Assembly (NCBI RefSeq): GCF_932294415.1
Contig: NC_065537.1
Coordinates: 49,210,302 to 49,274,301, forward strand
Reading direction: 5' to 3'
From: Quercus robur
Lineage: Eukaryota; Streptophyta; Magnoliopsida; Fagales; Fagaceae
DNA length: 64,000 bases
Positions 37,189 through 48,430 of this stretch are shown one piece after another; positions within the stretch are counted from its first letter, which is position 1; each line of letters starts with the position of its first letter. The notes beneath the pieces were generated by a model that was given only the letters and a program-made list of their open reading frames with translations, was not told where the DNA came from and did no database searches. The position numbers and the translations under genes are program-made.

Positions 37189-38746
37189 ATGGATGATATC
37201 TTGAATAGATGTGCGAGTTTATAGCTATTGGGAGGGAGCAGAGGTTATTATAGATGCTCCAATGACAGAAAGTAACAGAGTGTTGGCCGGGAAGTTCTTC
37301 ACGAAACGGCATGTGAACCTGGAGTCGGTGGCGCAAGTTCTAAGATCAATCAGGAAAACAAACCAAAGCTTCGAGGTTAGTGACTTAGGAGATAATAAGG
37401 CTCTCTTTCTTTTCCAAAATGAGGATGATGCAAATAAAGTCTGACTTCAAAGTCCTTGGTCCTTTGATAAATACCTCCTTGCTCTGCACAAGCTGAAAAC
37501 AAGAGAGGCAGTTAGCAAGATCAAGTTTGACAGGATGGCACTATGGATCCAAATCCACGGCATCCCAACCACATTCCAAACCAAGGAGGTGGGGTACAGC
37601 ATAGGGTCCACCATTGGGGCGGTGGAAAGTGTAGACGCAAATGAAAAAGGCTTCTGCCTTGGAAGTTTCATGCGCATAAGGGTAATGATAGACATTTCAA
37701 ATCCGCTGTGCAGAGGCCGGAAGGTTCGACTGGGAGAATCAAGTCAGTTTTGGGTTGATTTCAAGTATGAGCGAATGCCAATATTTTTCTACCTTTGTGG
37801 TATGGTGACCCACAATGAAAATGATTGCCTGGTGGGGCTTCGATGTACTGAACGGATGAATGCAGAGGACAAGCCATATGGGCCATGGCTGAGAGCAACG
37901 TAGGAAAGACTTCAAAAACCTCAACTGGTCTTGGCACCATCTCGGGACAGCGATAAGGAGGTACAAAAGAACCCAGACCTCCATATTCAGGCTGTCACGG
38001 GATCAGACCGGCATTCGCAAAGTCCTGTGAAGGGAACTGATCCCCAAACGACGGCGGTAAAGGACAATGAAAAAGGTAAAGCTAACGTGGGGGTTGTGGT
38101 CGCAACTACCGAGGTGAAAATCTCGCAAATCCCTCACGAGCAGCGAGGCAGTTAGTTCGAGGAGCAACTAAAGGAGATTGACGCAGCGATTTTTGGGGAT
38201 ATGCCTGACACAACAAATCACTATAAAGCAGTGCAAAGCACAGGTATGACCGAGGTGATTCAAACAAATGTTCAGGCAACCCATACACAAATGAAGGTGG
38301 AAGATGATGCTAGGCATGATGGGCCCCAGGAAATGTCAAAAAGTAATATGATGTCAACACCTGGGTCACAGCCACATAATGGGCCAGCCAATAAAGCCCA
38401 GGTAAACTTTACAACTCTCCCTCCTTTTATTATGGGCCCAACCTCACCGGCTAGCCCCACAAAGCCTAAACTGAAAAAGTCTAGCCAAATAAACTTAAGG
38501 AAAGGCCGAGTAGGACCAGCCATGCAAAGAAAAGAAAATGTTTTACGTAGAGGGATAGTGAGGGTGAAAAGTGATGACTTGGGGACGGGTACCATGATGG
38601 AGGTAGAACAAAATGTAAAGAGTGGTAAGCGTAGAACTCGCTCTCCCTTGAAAGATATTTCGGGTTTGGTGGAGAATGTGAAGAGGAAAAAGGTAGAAGG
38701 GGATGTCATGGGAACCCCCTCACAGTTAAAGCACTACACAAAGTAG
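37189..38746 (+). pseudogene. LINE ORF1, DUF4283/zinc-knuckle protein
   Basis: Begins MDDILNRCASL, then a frameshift near 37220, after which one frame continues with EGAEVIIDAPMTESNRVLAG, LQSPWSFDKYLLALHKLK, KEVGYSIGSTIGAVESVD, SNPLCRGRKVRLGE and FFYLCGMVTHNENDC (a CCHC-type knuckle). This is the usual nucleic-acid-binding ORF1 protein of plant L1 elements. Stops interrupt it at 37442-37444 (after DDANKV), about 37901-37903 and about 38153-38155. The C-terminal 180 residues are basic and low-complexity. Confidence 0.8.
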
Positions 38747-41700
38747 TGAAGGAGGAAGATCCCACTTTAGTCTTCTTAATGGAGACTAAGTATGATGTTA
38801 TTGAGATGAAATGGGTACAAAGGAAGTTGGACAGAAAACAGGGGCTTGTGGTGCCTTGTATTCGTCAAGGGGGTGGGCTTGCTCTCCTATGGAGATGTTC
38901 TACAACTGTGGAGGTGCAAACTTACTCTCCCAACCATATAGATGTTATCATTTCGGAGAATCAGGGTGCAAGGAAATGGAGGTTTACCGGTTTTTATGGG
39001 CACCCCAAAACTAGTAGGCGCAATGAATCTTGGACTTTGCTTTCAAGACTCAGTAGTCGCAGTGACTTACCTTGGGTGTGTATGGGGGATTATAATGAAC
39101 TCATGTTCGCAAGTGAAAAGGAGGGTGGTAATACTAGACCTGAGGGTCAGATGAAACAATTCCAAGATGCAATAAATAGATGCAACCTCAGGGACTTGGG
39201 GTACAAGGGCTCGGCTTTCACTTGGCGGCGGAGGTTAGGCAACCACGGGTGGATACAAGAAAGACTAGACCATGCACTGGTCTTCACCAATTGGGTTGGG
39301 ATGTTCCCACGTTCCAAATTACTTCATATTGCTTCCTCTACATCTGACCATAGTATTCTACTCCTAAAGGCAGCCAACCCCCTTCGACAGAAATCCAGGA
39401 GATCAAAACTATTTCTGTTCAAAGCCATGTGGCTCAAAGATGAGGCGTGTAGTGAGGTGGTTCAGGAAGTGTGGGCAAGAGGTGAAAACAGGGGCTCTCA
39501 ATGGCCAATTGCTAGCTGCCTGGAAGAATGCCAATCCGCTCTAATGTCGTGGAACAAAAATATTTTTGGCCACGTAGGTAGAAGAGTCACTGCTCTGCAA
39601 CAGAAGCTCCAAATTCTAGAGAATTTGAACATGGGAGGTGCGGCTTTGAATGACATTCATGAGGTTAGATTAGAGTTAAACAAAGCTCCTGCCATTGAGG
39701 AAGATATGTGGCTTCAGAGGTCAAGTAATAGTTGGTTGAAAGCAGGGGACAAGAATACGACTTTTTTCCACACCAAAGCATCCAACCGCATGCAGCGTAA
39801 CACTATAGCTAGGGTGCTGGACTCCAATAACGTGTGGATAGAAGATGAGGAGCAGATTGGTCATGAATTTGTACAGTATTTTGCTGGCCTCTTTACCTCC
39901 TCCAACCCTCGGATTGAGGGGGAGCTTATTGATGCAATTCAGCCAAAGGTATTGGATAGGATGAATGCCTCACTGATCAGGGAATTCTAGGCAATGAAAG
40001 TTGAGAAAGCCTTAAAGCAGATACACCCCACGACGGCCCCGGGCCTGGATGGTATGCCCCCTTTATTTTATCAACACTTCTGGCCTACTATTAGAGAGAC
40101 TGTTATATGTAATACCTTAAACTTTCTTAACCATGGCATGGCCCCGCCCAAGTTCCATAAGACACATATTGTGCTTATCCCAAAAACGAAAGATCCGGTA
40201 AGGGTCACGGATTACCGACCAATAAGCTTGTGCAACGTGGCTTATAAATTCGCTTCAAAAGTGATGGCAAATAGAATGAAGGTAGTGCTGCAGGAAGTTG
40301 TATGTGAAAATCAAAGTGCGTTTGTGACAGAGAGGTTAATCACTGATAATATTTTAGTGGCACATGAAGTGATGAATCATATCAGCAAACGAAGAAAAGC
40401 CAAAAGTGGGGAAATGGCGTTGAAATTAGACATGAGTAAAGCCTACAACCGGGTAGAATGGGAGTGCTTAAAGCAGATAATGCTAAAACTAGGCTTTCAT
40501 GGGCATTGGGTGCAAATAGTCATGAGGTGCGCGTCGTCGGTCTCTTATGCAGTGAAAATTAATGGCAAGCCTTGCGGAGAAATACGTACGTCGCGTGGAC
40601 TTCGACAAGGTGACCCACTCTCTCCATATCTCTTTATCATCTGTGCAGAGGGTCTATCTGCTCTAATCCACAGTTCAGTTCAACGGCAGAGGCTAAGAGG
40701 AGTGGCTGCTTTGGGTGGGGGACCCAGCATGTCTCACTTCTTCTTCGCAGATGATAGTCTCATTTTTGGGAGGGCCTCGTTGGAGGAATGTGCTGAAATA
40801 CAGAGGGTGCTTCAGGTCTACGAACAATTATCAGGACAAAAGTTAAATCAGTCGAAAACCTCCTTATTTTTCAGTCCTAACACAGCTGATGAGTTAAAGG
40901 AGTCAATCAAGGCAATGTTCGGTGCAATTGAGATTCGGCCTCATGAATCCTACCTCGGGTTGCCATCCTTGGTGGGCCGGTCAAAAAGCAATACTTTTAC
41001 CAATTTAAAACAGAGGGTCGCAAACAAAGTTTCGGGTTGGAAGGAAAAACTCTTGACAACTACTGGTAAGGAAATTCTGATCAAAGCGGTTGCACAAGCA
41101 GTACCGTCTTACTCCATGTCATGTTTTCTCTTGCTGAAGAAATTATGTGATGAACTCACTTCCTTGGTTCAGCAGTTATGGTGGGGTCAGGTTAAAGATG
41201 AGAAAAAGCTAGCTTGGTTAAGCTGGGATAAGCTGTGCATGCCACAGGAAATGGGCGGCATGGGGTTCAGGGACTTGAGGATGTTCAATTTGGCGCTTTT
41301 GGCAAAGCAAGGATGGAGGTTACAAACCAACTCTACTTCCTTGTTTGCCCGAGTGTTTAAGGCGAAGTATTTTCCCCACTGTTTCTTCTTGGAGGCAGAT
41401 TTAGGCCGCTGCCCCTCCTATGCTTGGCGAAGCATTATAGTGGCCCAAGGGGTGGTGAAAAGGGGAACGAGGTGGCAAATAGGCTTGGGGGAGAGTGTAC
41501 GGGTGTGGTGTGACAAATGGATTCCTAAGCCGTCTTCCTACAGTGTGGTCACATGTGAAGATGCTTGCCCAAATGTTGCTTTAGTTTGCGACCTCATAAA
41601 CATAGCATCCATGGAGTGGAAAGCTGAGCAGATCCGAGGCTGTTTCACAGAGGAGGATGTAGATGCTATTTTAAGCATCCCTCTAAGTTTGCATCGGCCC

Positions 41701-41976
41701 AAGTACAGATTGATATGGGCAGAATCACCAAGTGGAAAATTTACGGCGAAAAGCGCATATAGGCTAGCCTATGAGGTGAACAGGGGTGGCGGCAAAGCAA
41801 ATTGCTCGAACCCCTCGGCGAGGAAGAACGTATGGAAGGGGCTGTGGAGAATGAACCTTCCTCAAAAAGTCAAGCATTTTGCTTGGAAGGCAGCTAGAAA
41901 CATACTGGTTCCAAAGAGGCGCTACGGTAGAGGCACATTGAAGTGGAAGGTGGCTGTGCTCTATGCGGGAACCTGA
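38700..41976 (+). pseudogene. LINE ORF2: endonuclease and reverse transcriptase
   Basis: Endonuclease motifs are VFLMETK, WRFTGFYG, VCMGDYNE and TSDHSILLL. RT motifs are TAPGLDGMPPLFYQHFW, YRPISLCNVAYKFASKVMAN, ENQSAFV, LKLDMSKAYNRVEWE, SRGLRQGDPLSPYLF, SHFFFADDSLIF (catalytic FADD intact) and YLGLPSLVG. A TAG at 39988-39990 separates the endonuclease from the RT in the same frame. The usual N-terminal NCRGLG segment is deleted near 38706, so no normal start remains. The frame ends at 41976 in the zinc-binding region through a frameshift. Confidence 0.9.
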
Positions 41977-42809
41977 CGAAAAACGTTCTCCATATTCTCT
42001 GGTTTTGTGCTCATGCCAAGGATGTGTGGAACACGAGTAAGCTCTCTCTTCCTTTTGATATCGAACCCAACTAGTGTTTTTTGGATATTATGGAAAAGCT
42101 TCTACAAGATGAGGAAGTGCATCCCGGCCTGGCTGAACGGTTTGTCTCAGTGTGCTAGGGTATCTGGAAAGAGAGAAATGTCATCCGTACCGGTGGAAGG
42201 GGTAAACCTGGTAAGGTCACTTTGAATACCTCCCTTGGCTTAATGGACGAGTTCCAGATGGCCAATGAGGGTCCATGGAAGCCAGCTGTAGTGAACCCCG
42301 AACTAGTTCACTGGGCGCCTCCACCACTGGGACAGTACAAGGTAAACTCTGATGGGGCTGTGTTTGCGAACCAGAGGAAGGTGGGGTTGGGCGTGATGAT
42401 CCGTGATAGCAATGGGAATGTGATTGCTGCTCTAAGCAGCCCCATGGTGGCTCCCTTTGGCGCCCTTGAGACGAAAGCCAAAGCAATGGAGGTTGGCATG
42501 CGCTTCGCACTTGACTTAGACATCCGAGATGTGGTGGTTGAGTGTGATGCGCTGGCTGTCTTCAATGCTGTCCAAGGTTTAGCAACACCAAGCTCTTCGA
42601 TCCTGTTCATCGTGGATAGCATCCTCCAGCAATCACGTTGGTTCAGGTCATGTTGTTTCTCCCATACAAAAAGGCAGGGAAATGTCCCTGCCCACATGTT
42701 AGCACAGTATTCTAAGTCATTAGTTAGTTATGTTGCTTGGGTAGAATCCTGCCCGAGCCATATTGAGCGGGCCTGTGCTCAGGATATTGATGTAGCAACT
42801 ATTTCTTAA
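41977..42809 (+). pseudogene. LINE ORF2 C-terminus: RNase H domain
   Basis: After frameshifts near 41970 and 42230, the frame at 42222-42809 encodes a type I RNase H: YKVNSDGAVF (first Asp), ALETKAKAMEVGM (Glu), VVVECDALAVFNAV (Asp) and GNVPAHMLAQ near the end. RNase H at the end of ORF2 is typical of one plant L1 lineage. It ends at a TAA 28 bases before the poly(A) tail. Confidence 0.85.
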
Positions 42810-42832
42810 CACTTGAATACAAGTTCAGTATT

Positions 42833-42877
<45 letters not shown>

Positions 42878-42879
<2 letters not shown>

Positions 42880-43196
42880 ACATCAAAAGTTTAAAGCATC
42901 TCTCTACCAACTATCAAAATTATTAACCAAAAAAATAAATAAATGATGTAAGTAGAAATTTGGGTTATAATGTCATGGAATGGCTATGGTTTTCAAATTT
43001 AACATTCAAATATTATGGTTTAATATGCTCAAATCTCAATTAAGTTAAAATTAGTTTGATTCTGATTCACGTTTAAAATTTTTCCAAATTTAGAAAATCA
43101 AAAACCCAAAAAAAAAAAAAAAAAAAAATTGTTTGAACCCGAAATTGAATCGACCCAAACACCAACCCGCCCGTAACCCGTTTGCCCTTTCGGTCT
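42878..43196. other. spacer between the LINE tail and the MULE
   Basis: AT-rich with an A run at 43108-43127; no gene. It ends in a more GC-rich stretch (CACCAACCCGCCCGTAACCC). Confidence 0.5.
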
Positions 43197-43205
43197 TTCA
43201 CGGAC
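43197..43205 (+). repeat. 9-bp target-site duplication, left copy
   Basis: TTCACGGAC, identical to 59231-59239. Mutator-like transposases make 9-bp duplications. Its distance to the conserved TAGCATCTCGAG block of the TIR is 76 bases here and 74 bases at the right end. Confidence 0.8.
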
Positions 43206-43400
43206 GAGGTTTTGAGCGAAATAACCTCCTTCAGCCTTTCTATTTTGTAAGTTAGACAACGTTTGAAACAATTTTGGAAAATAGCATCTCGAGTTTCAAA
43301 AAATCGAGATCCACTTAAAAAACTCGACCTTCAAATACTCGCTTTCCGTTATTTTATTCCGACTGACGTGGACAATGTTGCCACCTAGATCTCGAGTCTT
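43206..43400 (+). repeat. MULE left terminal inverted repeat
   Basis: Shared with the reverse complement of the right end: GC(G/T)AAATAA, TTTTGT-AGTT, G(A/G)AACAATTT, ATAGCATCTCGAGTTTC, a GTT(A/G)TTTT block and ACGTGGACAA, all in the same order. It contains imperfect CTCGAG / ATCGAGAT palindromes. Confidence 0.8.
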
Positions 43401-43852
43401 TGAGACTCGAGATCCTTGAATTTTATTCCGACTTTTATTTAACCAAATTTTATTTAATTTATTTTGTGTACGAAATAAATTAAATAAAAATACAAGGATA
43501 TCGAGTCTTAAAGACTCGAGATCCTTGAATTTTTAAACAAATTTTATTTAACCAAATTTTATTTAACCAAATTTTATTTAATTTATTTTGTGAACGTAAA
43601 TTAAATAAAAATACAAGGATATCAAGTCTTAAAGACTCGAGATTCTTGAATTTTTAAACAAATTTTATTTAACCAAATTTTATTTAATTTATTTATTAAA
43701 TAAAAATACAAGGATCTCGAGTCTTGAAGACTCGAGATCCTTGAGTTTTTAAACAAATTTTATTTAACCAAAATTATTTAATTTATTTTGTGTACTAAAT
43801 AAATTAAATAAAAATACAAGGATCTCGAGTCTTAAAGACTCGAGATCCTAAA
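43381..43852 (+). repeat. tandem array of palindromes by the left TIR
   Basis: About four and a half units of 93-121 bp. Each starts with a near-perfect palindrome of the type ATCTCGAGTCTTAAAGACTC followed by GAGATCC, then TTTTATTTAACCAAATTTTA and ATAAATTAAATAAAAATACA. Palindromes are centred near 43398, 43516, 43637, 43724 and 43834. A further one (AACTCGAGTCTTATAGACTC) lies at 43911. Confidence 0.85.
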
Positions 43853-43959
43853 AATTAAATTACCCACTACAGCTACAGCACTTTACGTACGTGGGGGTAA
43901 AAATGCAAGTAACTCGAGTCTTATAGACTCGAGTTCTACTGGGGAAAATTATTAAAACA

Positions 43960-44178
43960 GAGCACTCTGAACACTCAGCCCGTATAACACACTTTCTAAC
44001 ATTCTACACAGCCTTCTCACCCAAAAACAGAGTATCCTCACTGAGTCTCTCAGCCTCACTAACTCTTACCCTCACTAACTCTCACTCACCCATAACTCCT
44101 ACACCACATTGCCTCTCACTCTCACTCATCACACTGCCTCTCTCACTGCTCTTCCCTCTCAACAAATTGATATCTCAG
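43960..44178 (+). promoter_or_regulatory. transposase 5' UTR exon (predicted)
   Basis: A CT-rich segment with repeated CTCACTCTCACT motifs ends in a strong donor, ATCTCAG|GTAAGG, at 44179. The next acceptor (TTGAACAG, 45091-45093) lies 7 bases before the transposase ATG. I infer a leader exon here, transcribed from the TIR. No TATA box stands out. Confidence 0.55.
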
Positions 44179-45093
44179 GTAAGGGTTTGCATAATTTGAT
44201 TGTCATTGTAGTTGGGTATTAGTTGTCTATGGGTGTGGGTTAAAGAGTTTGACTAATTATTTTGTACATAGTTGACATAACTTAGTTAATTTACTTATAT
44301 TGTGTGTTATAGAAGTTTGTTTTGTTAGTGTTAATTTTTTGAGTATTTATTTGCCCATTTTGTGTGTTACAATTATTTTTGACTTTATTCATCATTATTT
44401 TGGGTATGAAATGGGTAGTGATTGAATGGAATGAATGGGTATCATAATATCTTAAAATGTGGTTACCTACAATACATGACTGTATAAGGAATTGGTCATT
44501 TTGGAAACGATTTGGTATTTGGAAATGACATTTGAGAATTATTTGACCTTTTTATGTTGATCAGGTTAGTGGAAAACTAAGGCTTGTTTGAAAGCTAAGA
44601 AATATAAGTTTTATTTAGAATTGTACGGACTATGGTAAAGGAATTAGGTGATATCATTTGTTTTCTGCCTTTGATGAAAATCTTAACATTGGAATTGTTA
44701 TCATGACTGAGCCTTATGACTAATCATAAACAGTTTAGAGTAATGCTCAAGACTCGAGTTTTTAACTTGTATTATGGTATATTACTTGCCAAGCGATGGT
44801 CTAAGGTTTTGAGTGTGGTAACTTATATTTCTGTTCTAAAGTCTGGATCAGAACCATATGTTTACATAAGATCTACCTTAATTAGTTTGTTGAGTATCAA
44901 TAGGCGACTCCAATGTTTTGCAACTAAGGTTGGGTGGTTATTGCTGTTGTCTGGACCTGTGGGCATGTACTGGTGAAATAACTGGATGGTTCGTTAGTTT
45001 TAATTGTCTGTGTGTGTTAGTTGATTAAATTGTGTTCTTGTTAAATTGTGTTCTTGTTATCAACTAACTAACATAGTAACTTGACTTGAACAG
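44179..45093 (+). other. transposase 5' UTR intron (predicted)
   Basis: A GT...AG intron of 915 bp. Its interior is T-rich and has no other supported gene; the frame at 44716-44976 is not gene-like. Acceptor sequence ACTTGAACAG|GTTCACAATG. Confidence 0.55.
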
Positions 45094-45100
45094 GTTCACA

Positions 45101-45582
45101 ATGCCTGAAATTGATATAATCCTATACCACGGTGGTCCGCTTAAGAATGTCAATGCGAACAAGGGATTGCCATTTGAAGGGCCGGGTATAAAGACCTATT
45201 ATACCCAAATTGATCGTAGGTTGAAGACCCTTGACGAATTGAAGAAGATTATCATGGAAGAGTTGTGTGAGAATCCTGCTATACACAACATACAAATTAT
45301 TTATCGTATGCCAAACGAAATCTTGAAGCATCGGATTAATTACAAGTATATGGTGATAGAAACAGACAAACATGTAAAGATCATGTTTGACAAGTTGGAA
45401 AGAATAGGTGAAGTAACTAACATTGAGTTGTACATACAATTGGAGCCGCGTGCAGTTTGGGAAGAGGATATCCAACAAACGACTACAAGCTTACAGGTTA
45501 TGGTTCCAGATGCTCAATATGAGTATTCTACACATGTAGAGGATGATTATGTTCATGCCGATGGTGATGTTCATGTTGATGG

Positions 45583-45621
<39 letters not shown>

Positions 45622-47890
45622 CTATGTTGATGAGACTACTGCCATTAACAATGATGATGACGATGATGACGACGACTATGTTGATGAGAATATTGCCATT
45701 AATGGTGAAGATTTTGTGGATAGAGATGAGTATGAAGACACGATTGGCAGAGACCTTGGGGACTTTGAGAGGGACATTGATGACGATCAGACATTGGATG
45801 GTAGTGAACCTTATGTAGACAATGTCATTAGTGTCCAAAACATTACGAATACAATCCCTGCCTACGCACCTCCTGCATTGTCATTCTCTGCAAATACTTG
45901 GGAACATATGGTTGATCCTTCACATATTGATATGCCATTTGTGTCTACTTGGAGAGAGGGGATGAATTTGTGCAAAGGGTTGACTTTTGCCAATAAAGAG
46001 GAGGTGAAGCACGTATTAACAATTTGTGCCCTCAAGGAAAACAAACATTTTACGATCATTAGGTCGACGACGAAAAAACTTTGTGCAAAATGCGTGCATG
46101 AGTCATGCAAGTGGTATGTCTGCGCAGTTATGAAGCCCGATCTCCACAAACTATGGATGGTCACCGTGTATGTGGGTCCTCACACGTGTATAGCGACTGG
46201 GGTGCGAAATGATGGTAGAATGATGAGTTGTAATTTTATTGCATCAGACATCCATAAGAAGTTATGTGAGGATCACACTATCCCAGTTAAGCATCTCAGA
46301 TCCATGATAGAGACGAAATATAGTGGGCAGAAGCCTTCTTACTACAAGGTATGGGATGCGAAACAAAAGGCGATTGCGATGATGTTTGGGAATTGGGAAG
46401 AGTCTTACCAAAGATTGCAAAAATTGCTAATGGCATATATTGATCAGGACCCGACTACCCAAGTGTTCTATCGTATCACATCCACCGATGAAGATGACAC
46501 CGTATTGTTGCATTATGTGTTTTGGTCTTTCGGTCCATGCATATCAGGATTCAAATACTGCAAGCCGGTTATCAGTATTGATGGGACCCATCTGTATGGT
46601 AAATATCAGGGAAAGTTGTTGGTCGCAATGGCAACTGACGCTAACAACAAGGTATTCCCTCTCGCGTTTGCTGTTGTGGATTGTGAGTCAGGGTCCAGTT
46701 GGAGGTGGTTTTTACAGTGCCTCCGAGATACGATTGGCCACGTGATACCTAAGGAAGGCATTTGCATAATTTCTGACCGACATCTCGGTATCAAAAACGC
46801 CATTGCAAACTGGCCTAGAAGGGAAGATGGAAGTACACCAGTATTTCATAGATATTGCCTTCGACATGTTGTTAGCAACTTCAACACCCATTTTCAGAAC
46901 TCAACTCTAAAGTCAACGGCGTTGAAAGCGGGATATGCTACTCAGGTGGTGAAATTTGATGCCATAATGGAGTCCATTAAGCAGGTGGAAATTGAGGCCA
47001 TTAGGAATAAGAAGAAGGTGACGGGGAAGGATGGCAAGGAAAAGAATCAAGATTATCTTCCATACACATACCTAATGGGCGAGTCTGTGGATATGTGGAG
47101 CCAGTCACATGATGGTGGGAGACGTTTTGGGGCAATGACAACCAATATATCAGAGTGTTTCAATGGTGTACTGAAAGGTGCACGAGGTCTTCCTATTGCC
47201 GCATTAGTTGAGTTCACTTGGAACAAAGTTGTTCAATATTTCCATGACCGGCGTAAAGAATACCATTTTGAGTTCTCAGAGGGTAAGAAATGGAGTGAAT
47301 ATGCCAATCGTACGTGGGATGCAAATAAGTGTAAATCTGAGAAACATTATCTCAAGCCATTTAGCAATGAAGAGCTGATATTTCAAGTAGTTACCCAACT
47401 CAACACATGTAGCGCAGGAGGGGGAAACCACAGTTATGAAGTTCGGTTACAGGAAAAAAAATGCAGTTGTGGGAAATGGCAAAACATAGGGATCCCCTGT
47501 TCACATGCAATTAGAGTATGTGACTATTTACATATTGATTCGACCACATATATTCACCCATGTTATGGCTTGAACAATGCCCTTAACACTTATGAGCATG
47601 CATTTGTGATTCCAAAGTCGCAGTCGTTGTGGCGGGATCCCATAGGGCCAAAGTGGTTGCCTAATCCAGCATTGTTGCGGGCTAAAGGTCGACCAGTGAA
47701 GTCGAGAATAAGGAATGAGATGGATGGGGTAAGGAATAAGAATCGAGAACCGGGATGGCGGAGGGAGGATGCAGATTTCATAGAGAGTCAACCCAAGCAG
47801 ACATGTGGACTGTGTCATGTTTCCAGGCATAACCGCAGAAAATGTCCGCAGTCCCGTGGCGCTTCCACCAGCGGTCATGTTCCAGACTAG
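45101..47890 (+). CDS. Mutator-like (MULE) transposase, intact
   Basis: An open frame of 929 residues from ATG (MPEIDIILYHGG) to TAG. An N-terminal domain of about 120 residues is common in plant MULE proteins. A very acidic stretch of Asp runs follows (residues about 158-200), encoded by GAT repeats. Then come the MuDR-type DNA-binding zinc region (about 290-365: CAKCVHESCKWYVCA and GPHTC), the DDE-type catalytic core (Asp in SIDGTHLYGKYQ near 493, Asp in IISDRHLGI near 558, Glu in NISECFNGVLKGARG near 684), a SWIM zinc finger (CSCGKWQNIGIPCSHA, about 787-802) and a C-terminal zinc knuckle (CGLCHVSRHNRRKC, about 900-914). It would cut and paste the element at its TIRs in the nucleus. There are no stops or frameshifts. 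The stop codon abuts a GTAGGT donor, and a CAG at 47997-47999 suggests a 3' UTR intron. Confidence 0.9.
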
Positions 47891-48430
47891 GTAGGTAGAT
47901 GGCAAAAAGTTATGCATCGGTTAAATAATTGTTATTCATTCCATGTTTACTTATTGTTTAGTATATTGTCTCCTAACGTGATTACTCTATGTTTTTCAGG
48001 CATGCTTCCATGGATGACGTTTTTGTCATGTGGACCGACGATCTTAGGACTACGTTGTATTGGCTATGTGAACTTTTTGGCTTTTGTTGAATGTACTTGT
48101 AAACCTTTATGAAGATTGTGATTTGAGTAGTATGGTTAGAACTGCAAATTAAGCGTGGTTGGGCATGTTTAGATTTCACAGAATTAAAAATGTCTTTTTG
48201 CTGCGATGTAGGTGCATTTCCATTGTAAAACCCTGTTTATGCAGAGACTGTAAAATTTTCTATAGTTTGGTCCCTATTGAGAGCACGTTTCGATGTAATT
48301 TAAGTGCATTTACATTCTCGGCTTCTCTGCCTCTCAATGACTGTTTATAGATCACATTCTCAGCAATTTTCCCGTTTCTGCTTTACCTATCAGCAGTATT
48401 GTATGTACAGAGGAGTGAAAAAAAAAAATT
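47891..48430 (+). other. transposase 3' UTR region
   Basis: Includes a possible 3' UTR intron (47891-47999, GTAGGT...TTTTTCAG). The rest is non-coding and leads into the hairpin array. Confidence 0.45.

Larger units (their letters stand above)
37070..42877 (+). mobile_element. L1-type LINE, nearly complete, mutated
   Basis: A plus-strand LINE of about 5.8 kb. In order it has a short 5' UTR, ORF1 (37189-38746), ORF2 (endonuclease, reverse transcriptase, zinc-binding segment, RNase H; about 38700-42809) and a poly(A) tail of about 40 A at 42838-42877. The long pure tail suggests a fairly recent insertion, yet ORF1 has three in-frame stops and a frameshift and ORF2 a TAG plus 3' frameshifts. 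I could not find a target duplication next to the tail, and the 5' edge is approximate. Confidence 0.9.

Noticed and set aside
42217..42697. Minus-strand frames over the LINE RNase H
   Set aside because: Shadows of the RNase H coding sequence, whose catalytic motifs are clear on the plus strand.
42878..42900. Target-site duplication after the poly(A) tail of the plus-strand LINE
   Set aside because: GGACATCAAAAGTTTAAAGC was not found near 36.9-37.2 kb.
45491..45838. Antisense and alternate-frame ORFs rich in Ile or Met over the transposase
   Set aside because: They mirror the GAT/GAC microsatellite of the transposase and have no independent support.
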